64,000 nucleotides of DNA from Pseudomonas protegens (GCF_013407925.2 NZ_CP060201.1:2232001-2296000); one strand, 5' to 3'; shown: positions 49,591-59,322, numbered from the stretch's first letter. Notes: a model not told the origin generated them from the letters alone. Numbers and translations: made by a program.

Positions 49591-49741
49591 TTCAACGATC
49601 CTGGTCTTGGATAGACGACCCGATTGCAGGTCGACGACTGCGGTCGTCGCAACCGGAAAGCAGGAGCTTCTCCGGCCCGACCGCCAGCGCACAAACGGAG
49701 GTTGTACGCCGTCAAAAATTCACTGACTCCAGACACGCCAA

Positions 49742-49761
49742 CGCGGGAGCAAGCTCCCGCG
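49742..49761. terminator. Hairpin downstream of dnaK
   Basis: CGCGGGAGC AA GCTCCCGCG, 9-base arms, 58 bases after the dnaK stop. The following minus-strand bases (TTGGCG) are not a U-run, so it may be a leaky terminator or processing site that lowers dnaJ relative to dnaK. Confidence 0.5.
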
Positions 49762-49818
49762 CGGCGACATCCTACCAGTCACCGCCCAAAGGCAGTCAAC
49801 CGGCCGACCAACAAGCTA

Positions 49819-51735
49819 TTACTTGTGGTCTTTAACTTCTTCGAACTCGGCATCGACAACGTCATCGGCTTTTTCAGCGGACTCGGCGTGTGCGGCCGCG
49901 CCCTCTGCTGGCTGAGCCTGCTCGGCGTACATCTTCTGAGCAACCGGAGCCGAGACTTTCGACAGTTCTTCGACCTTGGCTTCGATGGCAGCCTTGTCGT
50001 CGCCTTTGACAGCGGCTTCCAGGGCGACCACGGCAGCTTCAATGGCCGTTTTTTCTTCTGCGGTGACTTTGTCACCGGCGTCGGCCACCATCTTGCGAGT
50101 CGAGTGCACCAGCGCATCACCCTGGTTACGGGCAGTGGCCAGCTCTTCGAACTTGCGGTCCTCTTCCGAGTTGGCTTCAGCGTCACGGATCATCTGCTGG
50201 ATCTCTTCATCCGACAGACCGGAGTTGGCCTTGATCACGATCGACTGAGTCTTGCCGGTAGCCTTGTCCTTCGCACCTACGTGCAGAATGCCGTTGGCGT
50301 CGATGTCGAAGGTCACTTCGATCTGCGGCACGCCACGTGGAGCAGGTGGAATGTCGGTCAGGTCGAACTTGCCCAGGGACTTGTTCTGCGCCGCTTGCTT
50401 ACGCTCGCCCTGCAGTACGTGAATGGTCACTGCGCCCTGGTTGTCATCGGCCGTCGAGAACACTTGCGATTTCTTGGTTGGAATCGTGGTGTTTTTCTCG
50501 ATCAGCGCGGTCATCACGCCACCCATGGTTTCGATACCCAGGGTCAGCGGGCTAACGTCCAGCAGCAGTACGTCCTTCACGTCACCGGCCAGTACCGCAC
50601 CCTGGATCGCAGCACCCATGGCAACAGCTTCGTCCGGGTTGACGTCCTTGCGAGCTTCTTTACCGAAGAAGTCGGTTACGGCTTTCTGTACCAGCGGCAT
50701 ACGGGTCTGGCCGCCGACCAGGATCACGTCGTTGATCGAGCCAACGTCGATACCGGCGTCCTTCAGAGCAATACGGCAAGGCTCGATGGTGCGCTGAACC
50801 AGGTCTTCAACCAGCGACTCCAGCTTGGCGCGGGAAATCTTCACGTTCAGGTGCTTAGGACCGGTGGCGTCTGCAGTGATGTAAGGCAGGTTCACGTCGG
50901 TCTGCTGGCTCGAAGACAGCTCGATCTTGGCTTTTTCAGCAGCTTCTTTCAGACGCTGCATGGCCAGCGGGTCACCCTTGAGGTTCATGCCGCTTTCTTT
51001 CTTGAACTCATCAACCAGGTAGTCGATCAGACGGATGTCAAAGTCTTCACCACCCAGGAATGTGTCACCGTTGGTAGCCAGTACTTCGAACTGGTGCTCG
51101 CCATCGACTTCAGCGATCTCGATCACGGAAACGTCGAAAGTACCACCACCCAGGTCGTAAACGATCACGGTGTGATCGCCCTTGGCCTTGTCCATACCGT
51201 AGGCCAGAGCGGCCGCAGTCGGTTCGTTGATGATGCGCTTGACGTCCAGACCGGCGATGCGACCGGCATCCTTGGTGGCCTGGCGCTGGCTGTCGTTGAA
51301 GTAGGCCGGAACAGTGATGACCGCTTCGGTCACGGCTTCGCCGAGGTAGTCTTCGGCGGTCTTCTTCATCTTTTTGAGGATTTCAGCCGAAATCTGTGGC
51401 GGCGCCATTTTCTGGCCGTTCACTTCAACCCAGGCGTCGCTGTTGTCAGCCTTGACGATCTTGTAAGGGACCATCTGGATATCTTTCTGCACAACTTCTT
51501 CATCGAAACGACGACCGATCAGACGCTTTACTGCGTACAGGGTGTTGTGCGGGTTGGTCACAGCCTGACGCTTGGCCGACTGACCGACAAGAATCTCGCC
51601 ATCGTTGGCGTACGCGATGATCGACGGCGTGGTACGCGCGCCTTCAGCGTTTTCGATAACTTTTACGTTGCCGTTTTCAAGAATGGAGACGCACGAGTTG
51701 GTGGTCCCCAAGTCAATTCCGATAATTTTGCCCAT
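49819..51735 (-). CDS. dnaK: Chaperone protein DnaK (Hsp70)
   Basis: A 638-residue Hsp70. The nucleotide-binding domain has [14 protein letters not shown] (4-17), [15 protein letters not shown] and [11 protein letters not shown]. The substrate-binding domain starts about residue 390 with [18 protein letters not shown], followed by a helical lid and the EEVKD-type C-terminus (FEEVKDHK). It works with GrpE and DnaJ encoded on either side. Full length. Confidence 0.99.
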   Translation of the reverse strand: MGKIIGIDLGTTNSCVSILENGNVKVIENAEGARTTPSIIAYANDGEILVGQSAKRQAVTNPHNTLYAVKRLIGRRFDEEVVQKDIQMVPYKIVKADNSDAWVEVNGQKMAPPQISAEILKKMKKTAEDYLGEAVTEAVITVPAYFNDSQRQATKDAGRIAGLDVKRIINEPTAAALAYGMDKAKGDHTVIVYDLGGGTFDVSVIEIAEVDGEHQFEVLATNGDTFLGGEDFDIRLIDYLVDEFKKESGMNLKGDPLAMQRLKEAAEKAKIELSSSQQTDVNLPYITADATGPKHLNVKISRAKLESLVEDLVQRTIEPCRIALKDAGIDVGSINDVILVGGQTRMPLVQKAVTDFFGKEARKDVNPDEAVAMGAAIQGAVLAGDVKDVLLLDVSPLTLGIETMGGVMTALIEKNTTIPTKKSQVFSTADDNQGAVTIHVLQGERKQAAQNKSLGKFDLTDIPPAPRGVPQIEVTFDIDANGILHVGAKDKATGKTQSIVIKANSGLSDEEIQQMIRDAEANSEEDRKFEELATARNQGDALVHSTRKMVADAGDKVTAEEKTAIEAAVVALEAAVKGDDKAAIEAKVEELSKVSAPVAQKMYAEQAQPAEGAAAHAESAEKADDVVDAEFEEVKDHK

Positions 51736-51813
51736 GTTAACTCTCCCGAAACTTTGGATTTGGATGCCGCAGCCGTGGTGGCAAACTGCGGTAGCACTTA
51801 AACGCTTGACTGA

Positions 51814-51842
51814 TAAATGGGGGCTCTACAGCCGTTTTCAAG
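51814..51842 (-). promoter_or_regulatory. Sigma-32 heat-shock promoter of dnaK
   Basis: On the minus strand CTTGAAA (51842-51836) and CCCCATTTA (51822-51814) are separated by 13 bases, a full match to the sigma-32 consensus. The -35 element overlaps the grpE stop codon, so dnaK has its own heat-shock promoter as well as any transcript from grpE. Confidence 0.85.
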
Positions 51843-52404
51843 CCTTTTCGTCAATCGAAGGCGAAACCGGTGCCGGAACCTTGCTGACCACGACCATGGC
51901 CGGGCGCAGCAGGCGACCATTGAGCTGATAGCCCTTCTGGAACACCTTGAGAACACTGTTGGGCTCGACGTCCGCGCTTTCCTGCATGGCCATGGCCTGG
52001 TGCTGTTCAGCGTTGAACGGCTCGCCATGGGGATCGATGGCTTCCAACTGATAACGCTTGAGGGTGTCGTGGAACATCTTCAAGGTCAGTTCGATGCCTT
52101 CACGCATCGGACGAATGCTCTCGTCGTCCGGATTGGACAGCTCCAGGCCGCGCTCCAGGCTGTCGATCACCGGCAGCAGGTCGCCGGCAAACTTTTCCAG
52201 CGCGAATTTGTGAGCTTTCTCCACGTCCTGCTCGGCGCGGCGGCGGACGTTCTGCAGATCAGCTGCAACACGCAAAGCCTGATCCTGCGCACCAGCCAGT
52301 TGCTCTTCGAGCACTTGTACACGAGCCGCCAGGTCTTCACCCGAAGCCTCGGGAGCCTGATTGGCGTCTAGATTTTGCGTATCCAGCGTCTGTTCGTCAG
52401 CCAT
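51838..52404 (-). CDS. grpE: Nucleotide exchange factor GrpE
   Basis: A 188-residue co-chaperone that releases ADP from DnaK. It has a long N-terminal coiled coil ([20 protein letters not shown]) with the conserved [21 protein letters not shown], and a C-terminal beta domain with [28 protein letters not shown]. The start ATG at 52404 has AGGAG upstream. Confidence 0.98.
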   Translation of the reverse strand: MADEQTLDTQNLDANQAPEASGEDLAARVQVLEEQLAGAQDQALRVAADLQNVRRRAEQDVEKAHKFALEKFAGDLLPVIDSLERGLELSNPDDESIRPMREGIELTLKMFHDTLKRYQLEAIDPHGEPFNAEQHQAMAMQESADVEPNSVLKVFQKGYQLNGRLLRPAMVVVSKVPAPVSPSIDEKA

Positions 52405-52456
52405 GAAATTCTCCTTTCAATATCGTCAGTGAGCCAGGCCCACTCTTCTGCACTGC

Positions 52457-52485
52457 TATATGGGGTCGCATTTTCAGGGTTCAAG
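52457..52485 (-). promoter_or_regulatory. Sigma-32 heat-shock promoter of grpE
   Basis: On the minus strand CTTGAA (52485-52480) and CCCCATATA (52465-52457) are separated by 14 bases, about 55 bases before the grpE start. Confidence 0.85.
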
Positions 52486-52614
52486 CCCGCCCCCACAGCA
52501 AAAGTCATCAGCCTTCAGGAAATCCCGCTGACCGTGATTACCGAACGCGCTAAAAAGACCAAGCAACCAAGCGAATCAAGCTAAGGGAAAGCATTGTCAG
52601 CCCAAAACAAAACA

Positions 52615-52630
52615 CTGTATAAATAACCAG
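52615..52630 (+). promoter_or_regulatory. LexA (SOS) box of recN
   Basis: CTGTATAAATAACCAG fits CTG-N10-CAG with the A/T-rich centre of the gamma-proteobacterial LexA site. It lies 25 bases before the recN start and should put recN under SOS control, as is usual. Confidence 0.8.
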
Positions 52631-52654
52631 ACATTTAGTTTGGGAGCGGCCTTC

Positions 52655-54328
52655 ATGCTGGTGCACCTGTCCGTACACAATTACGCCATCGTCGAACACC
52701 TGGATCTGGAACTGGATCGAGGGATGAGCGTCATCACAGGCGAAACCGGCGCCGGCAAGTCGATCATGCTCGACGCACTCGGCCTGACCCTGGGCGATCG
52801 GGCCGACAGCGGCGTGGTACGACCAGGAGCCGACAAGGCCGACATCCTCGCCACCTTCGATCTGGCGGACATTCCCGAGGCCCGCACCTGGCTGGCCGAG
52901 CGCGACCTGGACAACGACGGCCCCTGCATCCTGCGCCGGGTCATCACGGCCGAAGGGCGCTCACGCGGCTATATCAATGGCACGCCCTGCCCACTTGGCG
53001 ACCTCAAGGCATTGGGCGAGCTGCTGATCGACATTCACAGCCAGCACGAGCACCAGTCCCTGCTCAAAACCGATACCCATCGACGCCTGCTGGATGAATA
53101 TGCCGGCGCTACCGATCTTGCCCGCCAGGTGCAACTGGCAGCCCAACGCTGGCGCCAGACTCGCCAGGAGCTGGAGCGCCTGTCCAATTCCGGCGATGAG
53201 CAACGCGCCCGCCATCAACTGCTGAGCTATCAGCTTGAAGAGCTGGAAAATCTCGGCCTGGGAGAAAACGAACTCGAGGAACTGGAGCAGGAGCACAAGA
53301 ACCTGACCAACGCCGAGACCCTACTGGGCATCTGCCGGCAGGTGGTCGAACAGTGCAGCGAAAGTGATTCCGGCAATGTCCTCAACGCCTTGACCGTCAG
53401 CCTCAATCGCCTGTCCAGCATCGGCAACTCGACAGGCTCATTAGGCGAGGCCACCAACCTGCTGGCCAGCGCCCAGATCCAGGTGGAAGAAGCCGTTGGC
53501 GAACTGAATCGTTTCCTCGATCACTTCGATGCCGACCCGGCGCGCTTGCAACAGCTGGAGGAACGCCTGGACTCCATCTATACCCTGGCACGCAAACATC
53601 GCATCCAGCCTTTCGAACTGGCGGCCATGCAGCAAACCCTGCTGGATGAAATCGAAACCCTGGACGCCAACGACGAGAGCATCGAGCGCCTCGGCGAGGA
53701 GCTGCAGTCCTTCGCCCGCCACTATCAGGAGAAAGCCCAGGAACTGAGTCGCTTGCGAGAGCAGGCAGCCACCGGACTGGCCAGCGCGGTGGAACTGGAA
53801 ATTCAGCGCCTGGGCATGCCCGGTGGACGCTTCACCATCGAACTGCGAGCCAACACCAGTGATGAGCTGCTGCCCAACGGCCTGGAGCAGGTTGAACTCC
53901 TGGTCAGCGCCAACCCGGGACAACCACTCAAGGCACTGGCCAAGGTTGCCTCGGGTGGCGAGCTGTCACGCATCAGCCTGGCGATCCAGGTCATCACGGC
54001 ACAAACCTCAAGAGTTCCTACCCTGGTGTTCGACGAAGTCGACGTGGGTATCGGCGGCCCGACTGCCGAGATCGTCGGCCAATTGCTGCGGCGCCTCGGC
54101 GAGCGCGGCCAGGTGCTGACGGTCACTCACTTGCCACAAGTGGCCGCCCAGGGGCATCAACATCTGTTCGTGCACAAGGTGCGTGGCAACAACGCGACCC
54201 ATACCGCCGTTTCCAAACTGGGCAAGAACGAAAGAATCGAGGAAATTGCCCGAATGCTGGGCGGTATCGATCTGACCAAGGAATCCCTGGCCCACGCCAA
54301 GAAAATGGTGGTGACCACCAAGGCCTGA
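52655..54328 (+). CDS. recN: DNA repair protein RecN
   Basis: A 557-residue SMC-like ATPase of double-strand-break repair. Walker A is GETGAGKS (about 30-37). Two long coiled-coil arms lie in the middle (about 160-370). The signature is ASGGELSRISLAIQ and Walker B is TLVFDEVDVGIGG. I chose the ATG at 52655 (MLVHLSVHNYAIVEHL), the family start, with GGGAG upstream. Preceded by a LexA box and divergent from grpE. Confidence 0.97.
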   Translation: MLVHLSVHNYAIVEHLDLELDRGMSVITGETGAGKSIMLDALGLTLGDRADSGVVRPGADKADILATFDLADIPEARTWLAERDLDNDGPCILRRVITAEGRSRGYINGTPCPLGDLKALGELLIDIHSQHEHQSLLKTDTHRRLLDEYAGATDLARQVQLAAQRWRQTRQELERLSNSGDEQRARHQLLSYQLEELENLGLGENELEELEQEHKNLTNAETLLGICRQVVEQCSESDSGNVLNALTVSLNRLSSIGNSTGSLGEATNLLASAQIQVEEAVGELNRFLDHFDADPARLQQLEERLDSIYTLARKHRIQPFELAAMQQTLLDEIETLDANDESIERLGEELQSFARHYQEKAQELSRLREQAATGLASAVELEIQRLGMPGGRFTIELRANTSDELLPNGLEQVELLVSANPGQPLKALAKVASGGELSRISLAIQVITAQTSRVPTLVFDEVDVGIGGPTAEIVGQLLRRLGERGQVLTVTHLPQVAAQGHQHLFVHKVRGNNATHTAVSKLGKNERIEEIARMLGGIDLTKESLAHAKKMVVTTKA

Positions 54329-54363
54329 GGCTGGAACGCTTCTTTTATATAGGCACAAAGCAA

Positions 54364-54387
54364 GAAGGCGACCCTGAGGTCGCCTTC
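54364..54387. terminator. Bidirectional terminator between recN and fur
   Basis: GAAGGCGACC CTGA GGTCGCCTTC, a 10-base-pair perfect stem, midway between the two convergent genes. The flanks are only moderately T-rich. Confidence 0.75.
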
Positions 54388-54422
54388 GATCGTTTCACGA
54401 CTATGCCAGTCGCGTGAGAGGC

Positions 54423-54827
54423 TTACTTCTTCTTGCGCACATACAGCACAAGATTGTGATCCACCAACTCGAAACCGTGCTTTTCGACAATCGCCTTTTG
54501 AAGCTTTTCGATTTCCTCGTCGAAGAATTCGATCACTTCACCAGACTCCACGTTGACCATATGGTCGTGGTGACCGCCATCCGCCAGCTCGAATACAGCG
54601 TGACCGCCATCAAAGTTATGGCGCACCACCAGTCCGGCTGCTTCGAATTGAGTCAGTACACGGTAAACCGTGGCCAGACCGACATCCTCACCAGCTTCCA
54701 TCAGCGCCTTGTAGACGTCCTCAGCGCTCATGTGCCGCTGCTCAGTAGAATCGAGCATTTGTAGAATTTTGACCCGTGGCAGAGTCACTTTAAGGCCGGC
54801 TTTACGTAGTTCGCTATTTTCAACCAT
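54423..54827 (-). CDS. fur: Ferric uptake regulator Fur
   Basis: A 134-residue iron-responsive repressor: winged-helix domain (LRKAGLKVTLPRVKILQMLD, AEDVYKALMEAGEDVGLATVYR) and dimer domain with the metal ligands GGHHDHMVNVESGEVIEF and the His in ELVDHNLVLYV. There is no Cys residue anywhere in the protein, so the CxxC structural zinc site of E. coli Fur is absent. The start at 54827 (MVENSELRKAGL) is the family N-terminus. Divergent from bamE, as in other Pseudomonas. Confidence 0.97.
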   Translation of the reverse strand: MVENSELRKAGLKVTLPRVKILQMLDSTEQRHMSAEDVYKALMEAGEDVGLATVYRVLTQFEAAGLVVRHNFDGGHAVFELADGGHHDHMVNVESGEVIEFFDEEIEKLQKAIVEKHGFELVDHNLVLYVRKKK

Positions 54828-54925
54828 GGTCAGCTTTCTCGCCGATGCTGCTTCGCAGCTTCTCTTAATGCGGGTATGATCGGGGTTTACGTTGTCCCAG
54901 CCAAGATAGTGGAAGTCGCCCACCG

Positions 54926-55453
54926 ATGCAAAACACCAAGCTCTTGCTAACCAGTTTCACATTCGTGGGACTGCTCGCACTCGCCGGTTGTTCATTCCCC
55001 GGGGTTTACAAAATCGACATCCAGCAGGGCAATGTCGTGACGCAGGACATGATAGACCAGTTGCGCCCGGGAATGACCCGACGGCAAGTAAGGTTTATCA
55101 TGGGCAACCCTCTGCTGACCGACACGTTCCATGCCAATCGCTGGGATTATCTGTACAGCCTGCAACCTGGCGGCGGTGAACGCCAACAGGAACGCGTCAG
55201 CCTGATCTTCAATGGCAACGACCAACTGGTCAGCTTGGCCGGCGACTTCATGCCAGGCGTAAGCCGCGACGAAGCACTGCTCGGCAAGGAGAGCAGCAAC
55301 ACCGTCACCGCCCCTGCCGAGAACGCCGAGAAACCCAAGGCCGAGAAGCCGGTCAAACCGGGCTCGCTGCTGGACCAGATCCAGAAAGATGTGGATGGCG
55401 TCAAAACCGTACCAGTGCCCATTCCTGAACCACTGGATACCTCTCCGCAATAA
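54926..55453 (+). CDS. bamE: Outer membrane assembly lipoprotein BamE (OmlA)
   Basis: A 175-residue lipoprotein of the BAM complex. The signal peptide ends in LALAGC with lipidated Cys at 22. The SmpA/OmlA domain follows: [39 protein letters not shown]. It has a C-terminal extension rich in Ala, Glu, Lys and Pro that is longer than in E. coli BamE but usual in Pseudomonas OmlA. Divergent from fur. Confidence 0.96.
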   Translation: MQNTKLLLTSFTFVGLLALAGCSFPGVYKIDIQQGNVVTQDMIDQLRPGMTRRQVRFIMGNPLLTDTFHANRWDYLYSLQPGGGERQQERVSLIFNGNDQLVSLAGDFMPGVSRDEALLGKESSNTVTAPAENAEKPKAEKPVKPGSLLDQIQKDVDGVKTVPVPIPEPLDTSPQ

Positions 55454-55470
55454 TTTGCGGCGAATGAAAA

Positions 55471-55490
55471 AGCCCGGGCATGCCCGGGCT
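55471..55490. terminator. Bidirectional terminator between bamE and rnfH
   Basis: AGCCCGGGCATGCCCGGGCT, a perfect palindrome flanked by AAAA on the left and TTTT on the right, so it works in both directions for the convergent genes. Confidence 0.9.
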
Positions 55491-55510
55491 TTTTGTTGCC
55501 TGTCACTCAG

Positions 55511-55825
55511 TTACTGTCCGCGTTTACGTGCCTGCGCGGCCTTGGCGGCACGCAGACGCCGAACCTCTTTCGGATCCGCCAGCAGCGGACGATAGATTTC
55601 GATTCGATCCCCTGCCTGAATCACATGCTGCTCAGGATTCATGACCTGCTTGCCAAAGATCCCCACCGGACAGGTCGCCAGATCCAACTCGGCAAAATGC
55701 TCACCTATAGAAGAAGCCAGCAGCGCACTGCGCAGTGTCGAACCCTGAGGCACCCACACAGTGATCAGCAACTGGCGATCGACTGCGGCGTAAACCACCT
55801 CGATCGAGATCAGGGACTCAGCCAT
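55511..55825 (-). CDS. rnfH: RnfH family ubiquitin-like protein (RatB)
   Basis: A 104-residue beta-grasp protein of the RnfH/RatB family (ISIEVVYAAVDRQLLITVWV, IGEHFAELDLATCPVGIFGK, VIQAGDRIEIYRPLLADPKE). The basic tail ends AAKAAQARKRGQ. Often paired with ratA; exact function unclear. It overlaps ratA by 8 bases, so translation is coupled. Confidence 0.92.
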   Translation of the reverse strand: MAESLISIEVVYAAVDRQLLITVWVPQGSTLRSALLASSIGEHFAELDLATCPVGIFGKQVMNPEQHVIQAGDRIEIYRPLLADPKEVRRLRAAKAAQARKRGQ

Positions 55826-56252
55826 GCAGTTGCTTGGCCCGCTGACAGAATGCATCCACCAGGGTATTGGCCGCCTGGTTGAACAGCGGCCCTAACGTGG
55901 CCCGCACCAAAGGCCCCGCATAATCGAAAGACAGATCAAGACTGATCTTGCAGGCCTTCTCGCCCAGCGGCTTGAACACCCACAGACCATGCAATTGATT
56001 GAACGGCCCCTCTTCCAGGTTCATTTCGATCGACTGTCCCGGCACCAGGGTATTACAGGTCACGAAACGCTGACTCATGCCGCCCTTAGCCACTGCCAGG
56101 CTGGCACGCATCCGTTCCTCGCTGTTCTCCAGCACCTCGGCCGAAGAGCACCAGGGCAGAAACTCCGGGTAACGGGCCACATCATTGACCAGGTCATACA
56201 GAAACTGCGCCGGATAGGGCAAAAGGGCCGAACGTTGAATATGGGTCGTCAT
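55818..56252 (-). CDS. ratA: Type II toxin-antitoxin RatA family / ubiquinone-binding START-domain protein
   Basis: A 144-residue START/polyketide-cyclase fold protein: MTTHIQRSALLPYPAQFLYD, VARYPEFLPWCSSAEVLE, GPFNQLHGLWVFKPL. E. coli RatA binds 50S subunits and blocks 70S formation; homologues are also linked to coenzyme Q (COQ10-like). It is a single-copy core gene beside smpB in most gammaproteobacteria, so a housekeeping role is as likely as a toxin role. I place the start at 56252. Confidence 0.92.
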   Translation of the reverse strand: MTTHIQRSALLPYPAQFLYDLVNDVARYPEFLPWCSSAEVLENSEERMRASLAVAKGGMSQRFVTCNTLVPGQSIEMNLEEGPFNQLHGLWVFKPLGEKACKISLDLSFDYAGPLVRATLGPLFNQAANTLVDAFCQRAKQLHG

Positions 56253-56259
56253 GTGAGCT

Positions 56260-57663
56260 TCATTTCCACAACTGGGCGGCAAACACCACAAGAATGCCGA
56301 CGGGCGCCACATAGCGCATCAAAAACAAGGCCAGGGAGAACAACAACGGACTGCGCAATGACAACTCATCACGAACAGCCTCACGGCCCATCACCCAACC
56401 TGCAAACACCACGAAGCACAAACCGCCAAGAGGCAACATGATCCGCGAGGTGAAAAAGTCGATCACACCAAAGAAGTCCAGACCGCCGGCCGCGCCCCAT
56501 CGATAGAGATGAAAAACACCGCCTTCGTTCACGAAAAACTTGGCCTGCTGCCAGATGTTGAAGGAAAACACCGTTCCCAACCCCACGAACCAGCAGCTGA
56601 ACGCCAGCCAGAATGTCACCCAGCCGCGGCGGATTTTAGTCCTCTCGACGAGATAAGCCACCATCGGTTCCAACAAGGAAATGGCCGAGCTCCAGGCCGC
56701 AATCGCCACCAGGACAAAGAACACTACGCCCATAAGCTGGCCGAACGCCACATTACCGAAGGCGAACGGCAGACTGATAAACATCAAACCAGGCCCTTCG
56801 CTAGGGTTCAGCCCGGCAGCGAACACGATGGGAAACAGCGCCATTCCCGCCACCAGGGAAACAAAGGTATCCAGCAGCGCCACCCCTACCACGGTGCCAG
56901 CCAGGGACGAATGCTTGGGCATGTAGGCGCCATAGATCATGATCGAACCGACACCGACACTCAGGGAAAAGAACGCATGCCCCATGGCCGGCAGCAGCCC
57001 GTCCAACAAGCGGTCCAGGCTGAAGTCGAACATGAAATGCAGGCCCTGCATGAAATGCCCGGTGGTCATGCTGTAGCCCAGCAGCACCAGCAGCATCACG
57101 AACAGCAGCGGCATCATGATCCGCAGACTGCGTTCAAGCCCGGCAACCACTCCCTTGGCAATCACCAATGCCGACAGCAGCATGAACAGCGTGTGCCAAA
57201 GCGTCAGTCGCCACGGATCGGCCGTCACCGCAAAGAAGTACGCACTGACCTGATCCGCCGTGACACCCTGAAAATCGCCGCGCCCCATGTCGATGATGTA
57301 GTCCAGGGACCAACCACCCACCACGCTATAGAAGGAGAGAATCAGCAGCGCCGTGATCATTCCGGCGAAGGCGCCCCAAGACCACTTGGCCGAATGCCCG
57401 GCCTCCAGAGCCAGCACCTTCAGGGCATTGGCCGGGCTCTGCCGCGCCCGACGACCGATCAGGGTTTCCGCCAGCATCACCGGCAACCCAATCAGCGCGA
57501 TGCACGCCAGAAACACCAGGACAAAAGCACCACCACCATAGACGCCGACCATGTAGGGGAATTTCCAGATGCTCCCCAGGCCCACGGCCGAACCAGTTGC
57601 AGCGAGTATAAAGACCCAGCGGCTTGCCCAGCCGCCGTGGACAGAGACCCTGTCTGTCGACAT
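56260..57663 (-). CDS. Sodium-dependent transporter, NSS (SNF) family
   Basis: A 467-residue secondary transporter with about 11-12 membrane helices. The N-terminal motif AATGSAVGLGSIWKFPYMVGVYGGGAFVL is split by the sodium sites typical of NSS/LeuT proteins; only part is quoted here because of its length in the sequence (residues about 20-45). Substrate is probably an amino acid or similar small molecule but cannot be named. The start at 57663 (MSTDRVSVHGGWASRW) is the right one; an open frame continues far upstream antisense to smpB and is not real. It is divergent from smpB and ends 7 bases before ratA. Confidence 0.92.
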   Translation of the reverse strand: MSTDRVSVHGGWASRWVFILAATGSAVGLGSIWKFPYMVGVYGGGAFVLVFLACIALIGLPVMLAETLIGRRARQSPANALKVLALEAGHSAKWSWGAFAGMITALLILSFYSVVGGWSLDYIIDMGRGDFQGVTADQVSAYFFAVTADPWRLTLWHTLFMLLSALVIAKGVVAGLERSLRIMMPLLFVMLLVLLGYSMTTGHFMQGLHFMFDFSLDRLLDGLLPAMGHAFFSLSVGVGSIMIYGAYMPKHSSLAGTVVGVALLDTFVSLVAGMALFPIVFAAGLNPSEGPGLMFISLPFAFGNVAFGQLMGVVFFVLVAIAAWSSAISLLEPMVAYLVERTKIRRGWVTFWLAFSCWFVGLGTVFSFNIWQQAKFFVNEGGVFHLYRWGAAGGLDFFGVIDFFTSRIMLPLGGLCFVVFAGWVMGREAVRDELSLRSPLLFSLALFLMRYVAPVGILVVFAAQLWK

Positions 57664-57780
57664 CGTTAACGCGCCCAACCGAAAAAAAAGAGGCCGCATT
57701 GTCCGGGATTCAATCAACCTGCTCAAGCACGCTGCGTCACCGTAGCCGACGCGCGCGCAACTCCCTATAATGCCGCCCCT

Positions 57781-58263
57781 ATGGCTAAACAGAAGAAACA
57801 CCCAACAGGGACCATCGCGCAAAACAAAAAGGCGCGTCACGATTACTTCATCGAACATCGGTTCGAGGCTGGACTGGTCCTGGCCGGCTGGGAAGTAAAG
57901 AGTCTGCGGGCGGGCAAGGCACAACTGGTGGACAGTTACGTGCTGCTCAAGGATGGCGAGGCCTGGCTGTTTGGCAGCCATTTCACCCCGCTGACCACCG
58001 CCAGCACCCACGTCATCGCCGACCCCACGCGCACGCGCAAGCTGCTGCTCAACCAGCGCGAGCTGGAGAAGCTGTTCGCCGCCGTGCAGCAGAAGGGTTA
58101 CGCCTGCGTCTGCCTTTCGCTCTACTGGAGCAAGCACCTGGTCAAGTGTGAAATCGCACTGGGCAAGGGCAAGAAGGAATACGACAAGCGTCATACCGAA
58201 CGCGAGCGCGATTCCGATCGCGAACTGCAGCGTGCGGTGCGGACCAAGGGCAAGGAAGACTGA
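57781..58263 (+). CDS. smpB: SsrA-binding protein SmpB
   Basis: A 160-residue tmRNA partner in ribosome rescue: [36 protein letters not shown], then [12 protein letters not shown], with the basic C-terminal tail [20 protein letters not shown]. Full length. No ssrA gene is seen in this window. A REPIN follows it. Confidence 0.98.
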   Translation: MAKQKKHPTGTIAQNKKARHDYFIEHRFEAGLVLAGWEVKSLRAGKAQLVDSYVLLKDGEAWLFGSHFTPLTTASTHVIADPTRTRKLLLNQRELEKLFAAVQQKGYACVCLSLYWSKHLVKCEIALGKGKKEYDKRHTERERDSDRELQRAVRTKGKED

Positions 58264-58283
58264 TCTTCCTGCCTTGAGGTCGC

Positions 58284-58340
58284 TTTCGCCGGCAAGCCGG
58301 CTCCTACAACACCCAGGTAGGAGCCAGCTTGCCGGCGATT
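58284..58340. repeat. REPIN (inverted REP pair) between smpB and lldR
   Basis: Two REP units face each other: TTTCGCCGGCAAGCCGGCTC-CTAC (58284-58307) and GTAG-GAGCCAGCTTGCCGGCGATT (58317-58340), with a 9-base spacer. This is the common intergenic repeat of fluorescent pseudomonads, moved by RAYT transposases encoded elsewhere. It also could end transcripts of smpB and lldR. Confidence 0.9.
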
Positions 58341-58344
58341 TGCA

Positions 58345-59112
58345 TTACATGCCCTTGCGCCGTTCGGCCCGGGCCACTCGCTGCACTTCCTGGCGTACTT
58401 CTTCGAGCACCTCCTGCACATAGAGAATATGCCGGCTGGAGATTTCCCGCGCCTCTTCAGCACGCCCTTCGATAATCGCCAGGTACAGGTCACGGTGCTG
58501 ACTGATCAGCATGTCGCGGGTTTCCGTGCGCTGTTTGTACATGCCGCCGATGTTGGTCACCACGTTGCGCTTGAGCAGGTCGAACAGGCCACGAATGGTG
58601 TGCAGCAACACCGCGTTATGGCTGGCCTCGGCAATCGCCAGGTGGAACTTGGCATCCGCGGCGCCCTCCTCGATACGACTGACATCGTCGGAGCGGGAAT
58701 AACAATCCTGCAACTCCTCGAAGGCTTGAGTCAGCCGCTCACGATCCACCGCCGTTGCGCGCAACGCCGCGTAATAAGCACAAGACGCTTCCAGGGTATG
58801 ACGGAACTCCAGCAGATCGCGCTGGGCATCCGTGTTGTTTTCCAACAAGTGCAGCAGCGGATCGCTGAAGGTCGAGCCCAGGGATTCCACCACATAGTTG
58901 CCGCCGCCCTGACGACTGATCAGCAAACCCTTGGCCGTCAGTTTCTGGATAGCCTCGCGCAATGAAGGACGGGACACCCCGAACTGCTCGGCCAGCGCCC
59001 GTTCGGCAGGCAGCCGCTCGCCGGCCTTCAAGGTGCCTTCGAGAATCATCCCTTCCAGGCGCTCGACAATATCGTCGGACAAACGGCGCTGGCGTATCTG
59101 ATCAAACCCCAT
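58345..59112 (-). CDS. lldR: GntR/FadR-family regulator of lactate utilisation (LldR)
   Basis: A 255-residue regulator with a GntR winged helix (AGERLPAERALAEQFGVSRP, then LREAIQKLTAKGLL, residues about 31-65) and an FCD effector domain with metal/ligand residues in LEFRHTLEASCAYYA, DAKFHLAIAEASHN and ISQHRDLYLAIIEG. Divergent from lldP across a 261-base gap with a palindrome, so it should control the lldP-lut operon in response to lactate. Confidence 0.88.
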   Translation of the reverse strand: MGFDQIRQRRLSDDIVERLEGMILEGTLKAGERLPAERALAEQFGVSRPSLREAIQKLTAKGLLISRQGGGNYVVESLGSTFSDPLLHLLENNTDAQRDLLEFRHTLEASCAYYAALRATAVDRERLTQAFEELQDCYSRSDDVSRIEEGAADAKFHLAIAEASHNAVLLHTIRGLFDLLKRNVVTNIGGMYKQRTETRDMLISQHRDLYLAIIEGRAEEAREISSRHILYVQEVLEEVRQEVQRVARAERRKGM

Positions 59113-59305
59113 GACTCACTCTCCACCCTCCCGACCCATCGCCGGGGGGCTCTATTCTGGCCTATTCACAGCGCGCCAACACCTGGCAGAACGCAGCCAT
59201 TTGTACCCATCAGATGGCCGCGCCATAGCGCATGAGACAAAAGTTTTAGGGCGGCAAATTGACACACCACGCACAAGGCTTTTACCCTAGCCAACAGCGA
59301 TTGTA

Positions 59306-59322
59306 AATTGGTCTTACCAATT
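59306..59322. promoter_or_regulatory. Probable LldR operator upstream of lldP
   Basis: AATTGGT CTT ACCAATT, a perfect 17-base palindrome of the FadR/GntR type (TGGTnnnACCA), 51 bases before lldP. It is the only strong palindrome in the lldR-lldP gap. Confidence 0.7.

Noticed and set aside
56260..58194. N-terminal extension of the NSS transporter through smpB
   Set aside because: The extension is antisense to smpB and the true transporter start (MSTDRVSVHGG) is clear at 57663.
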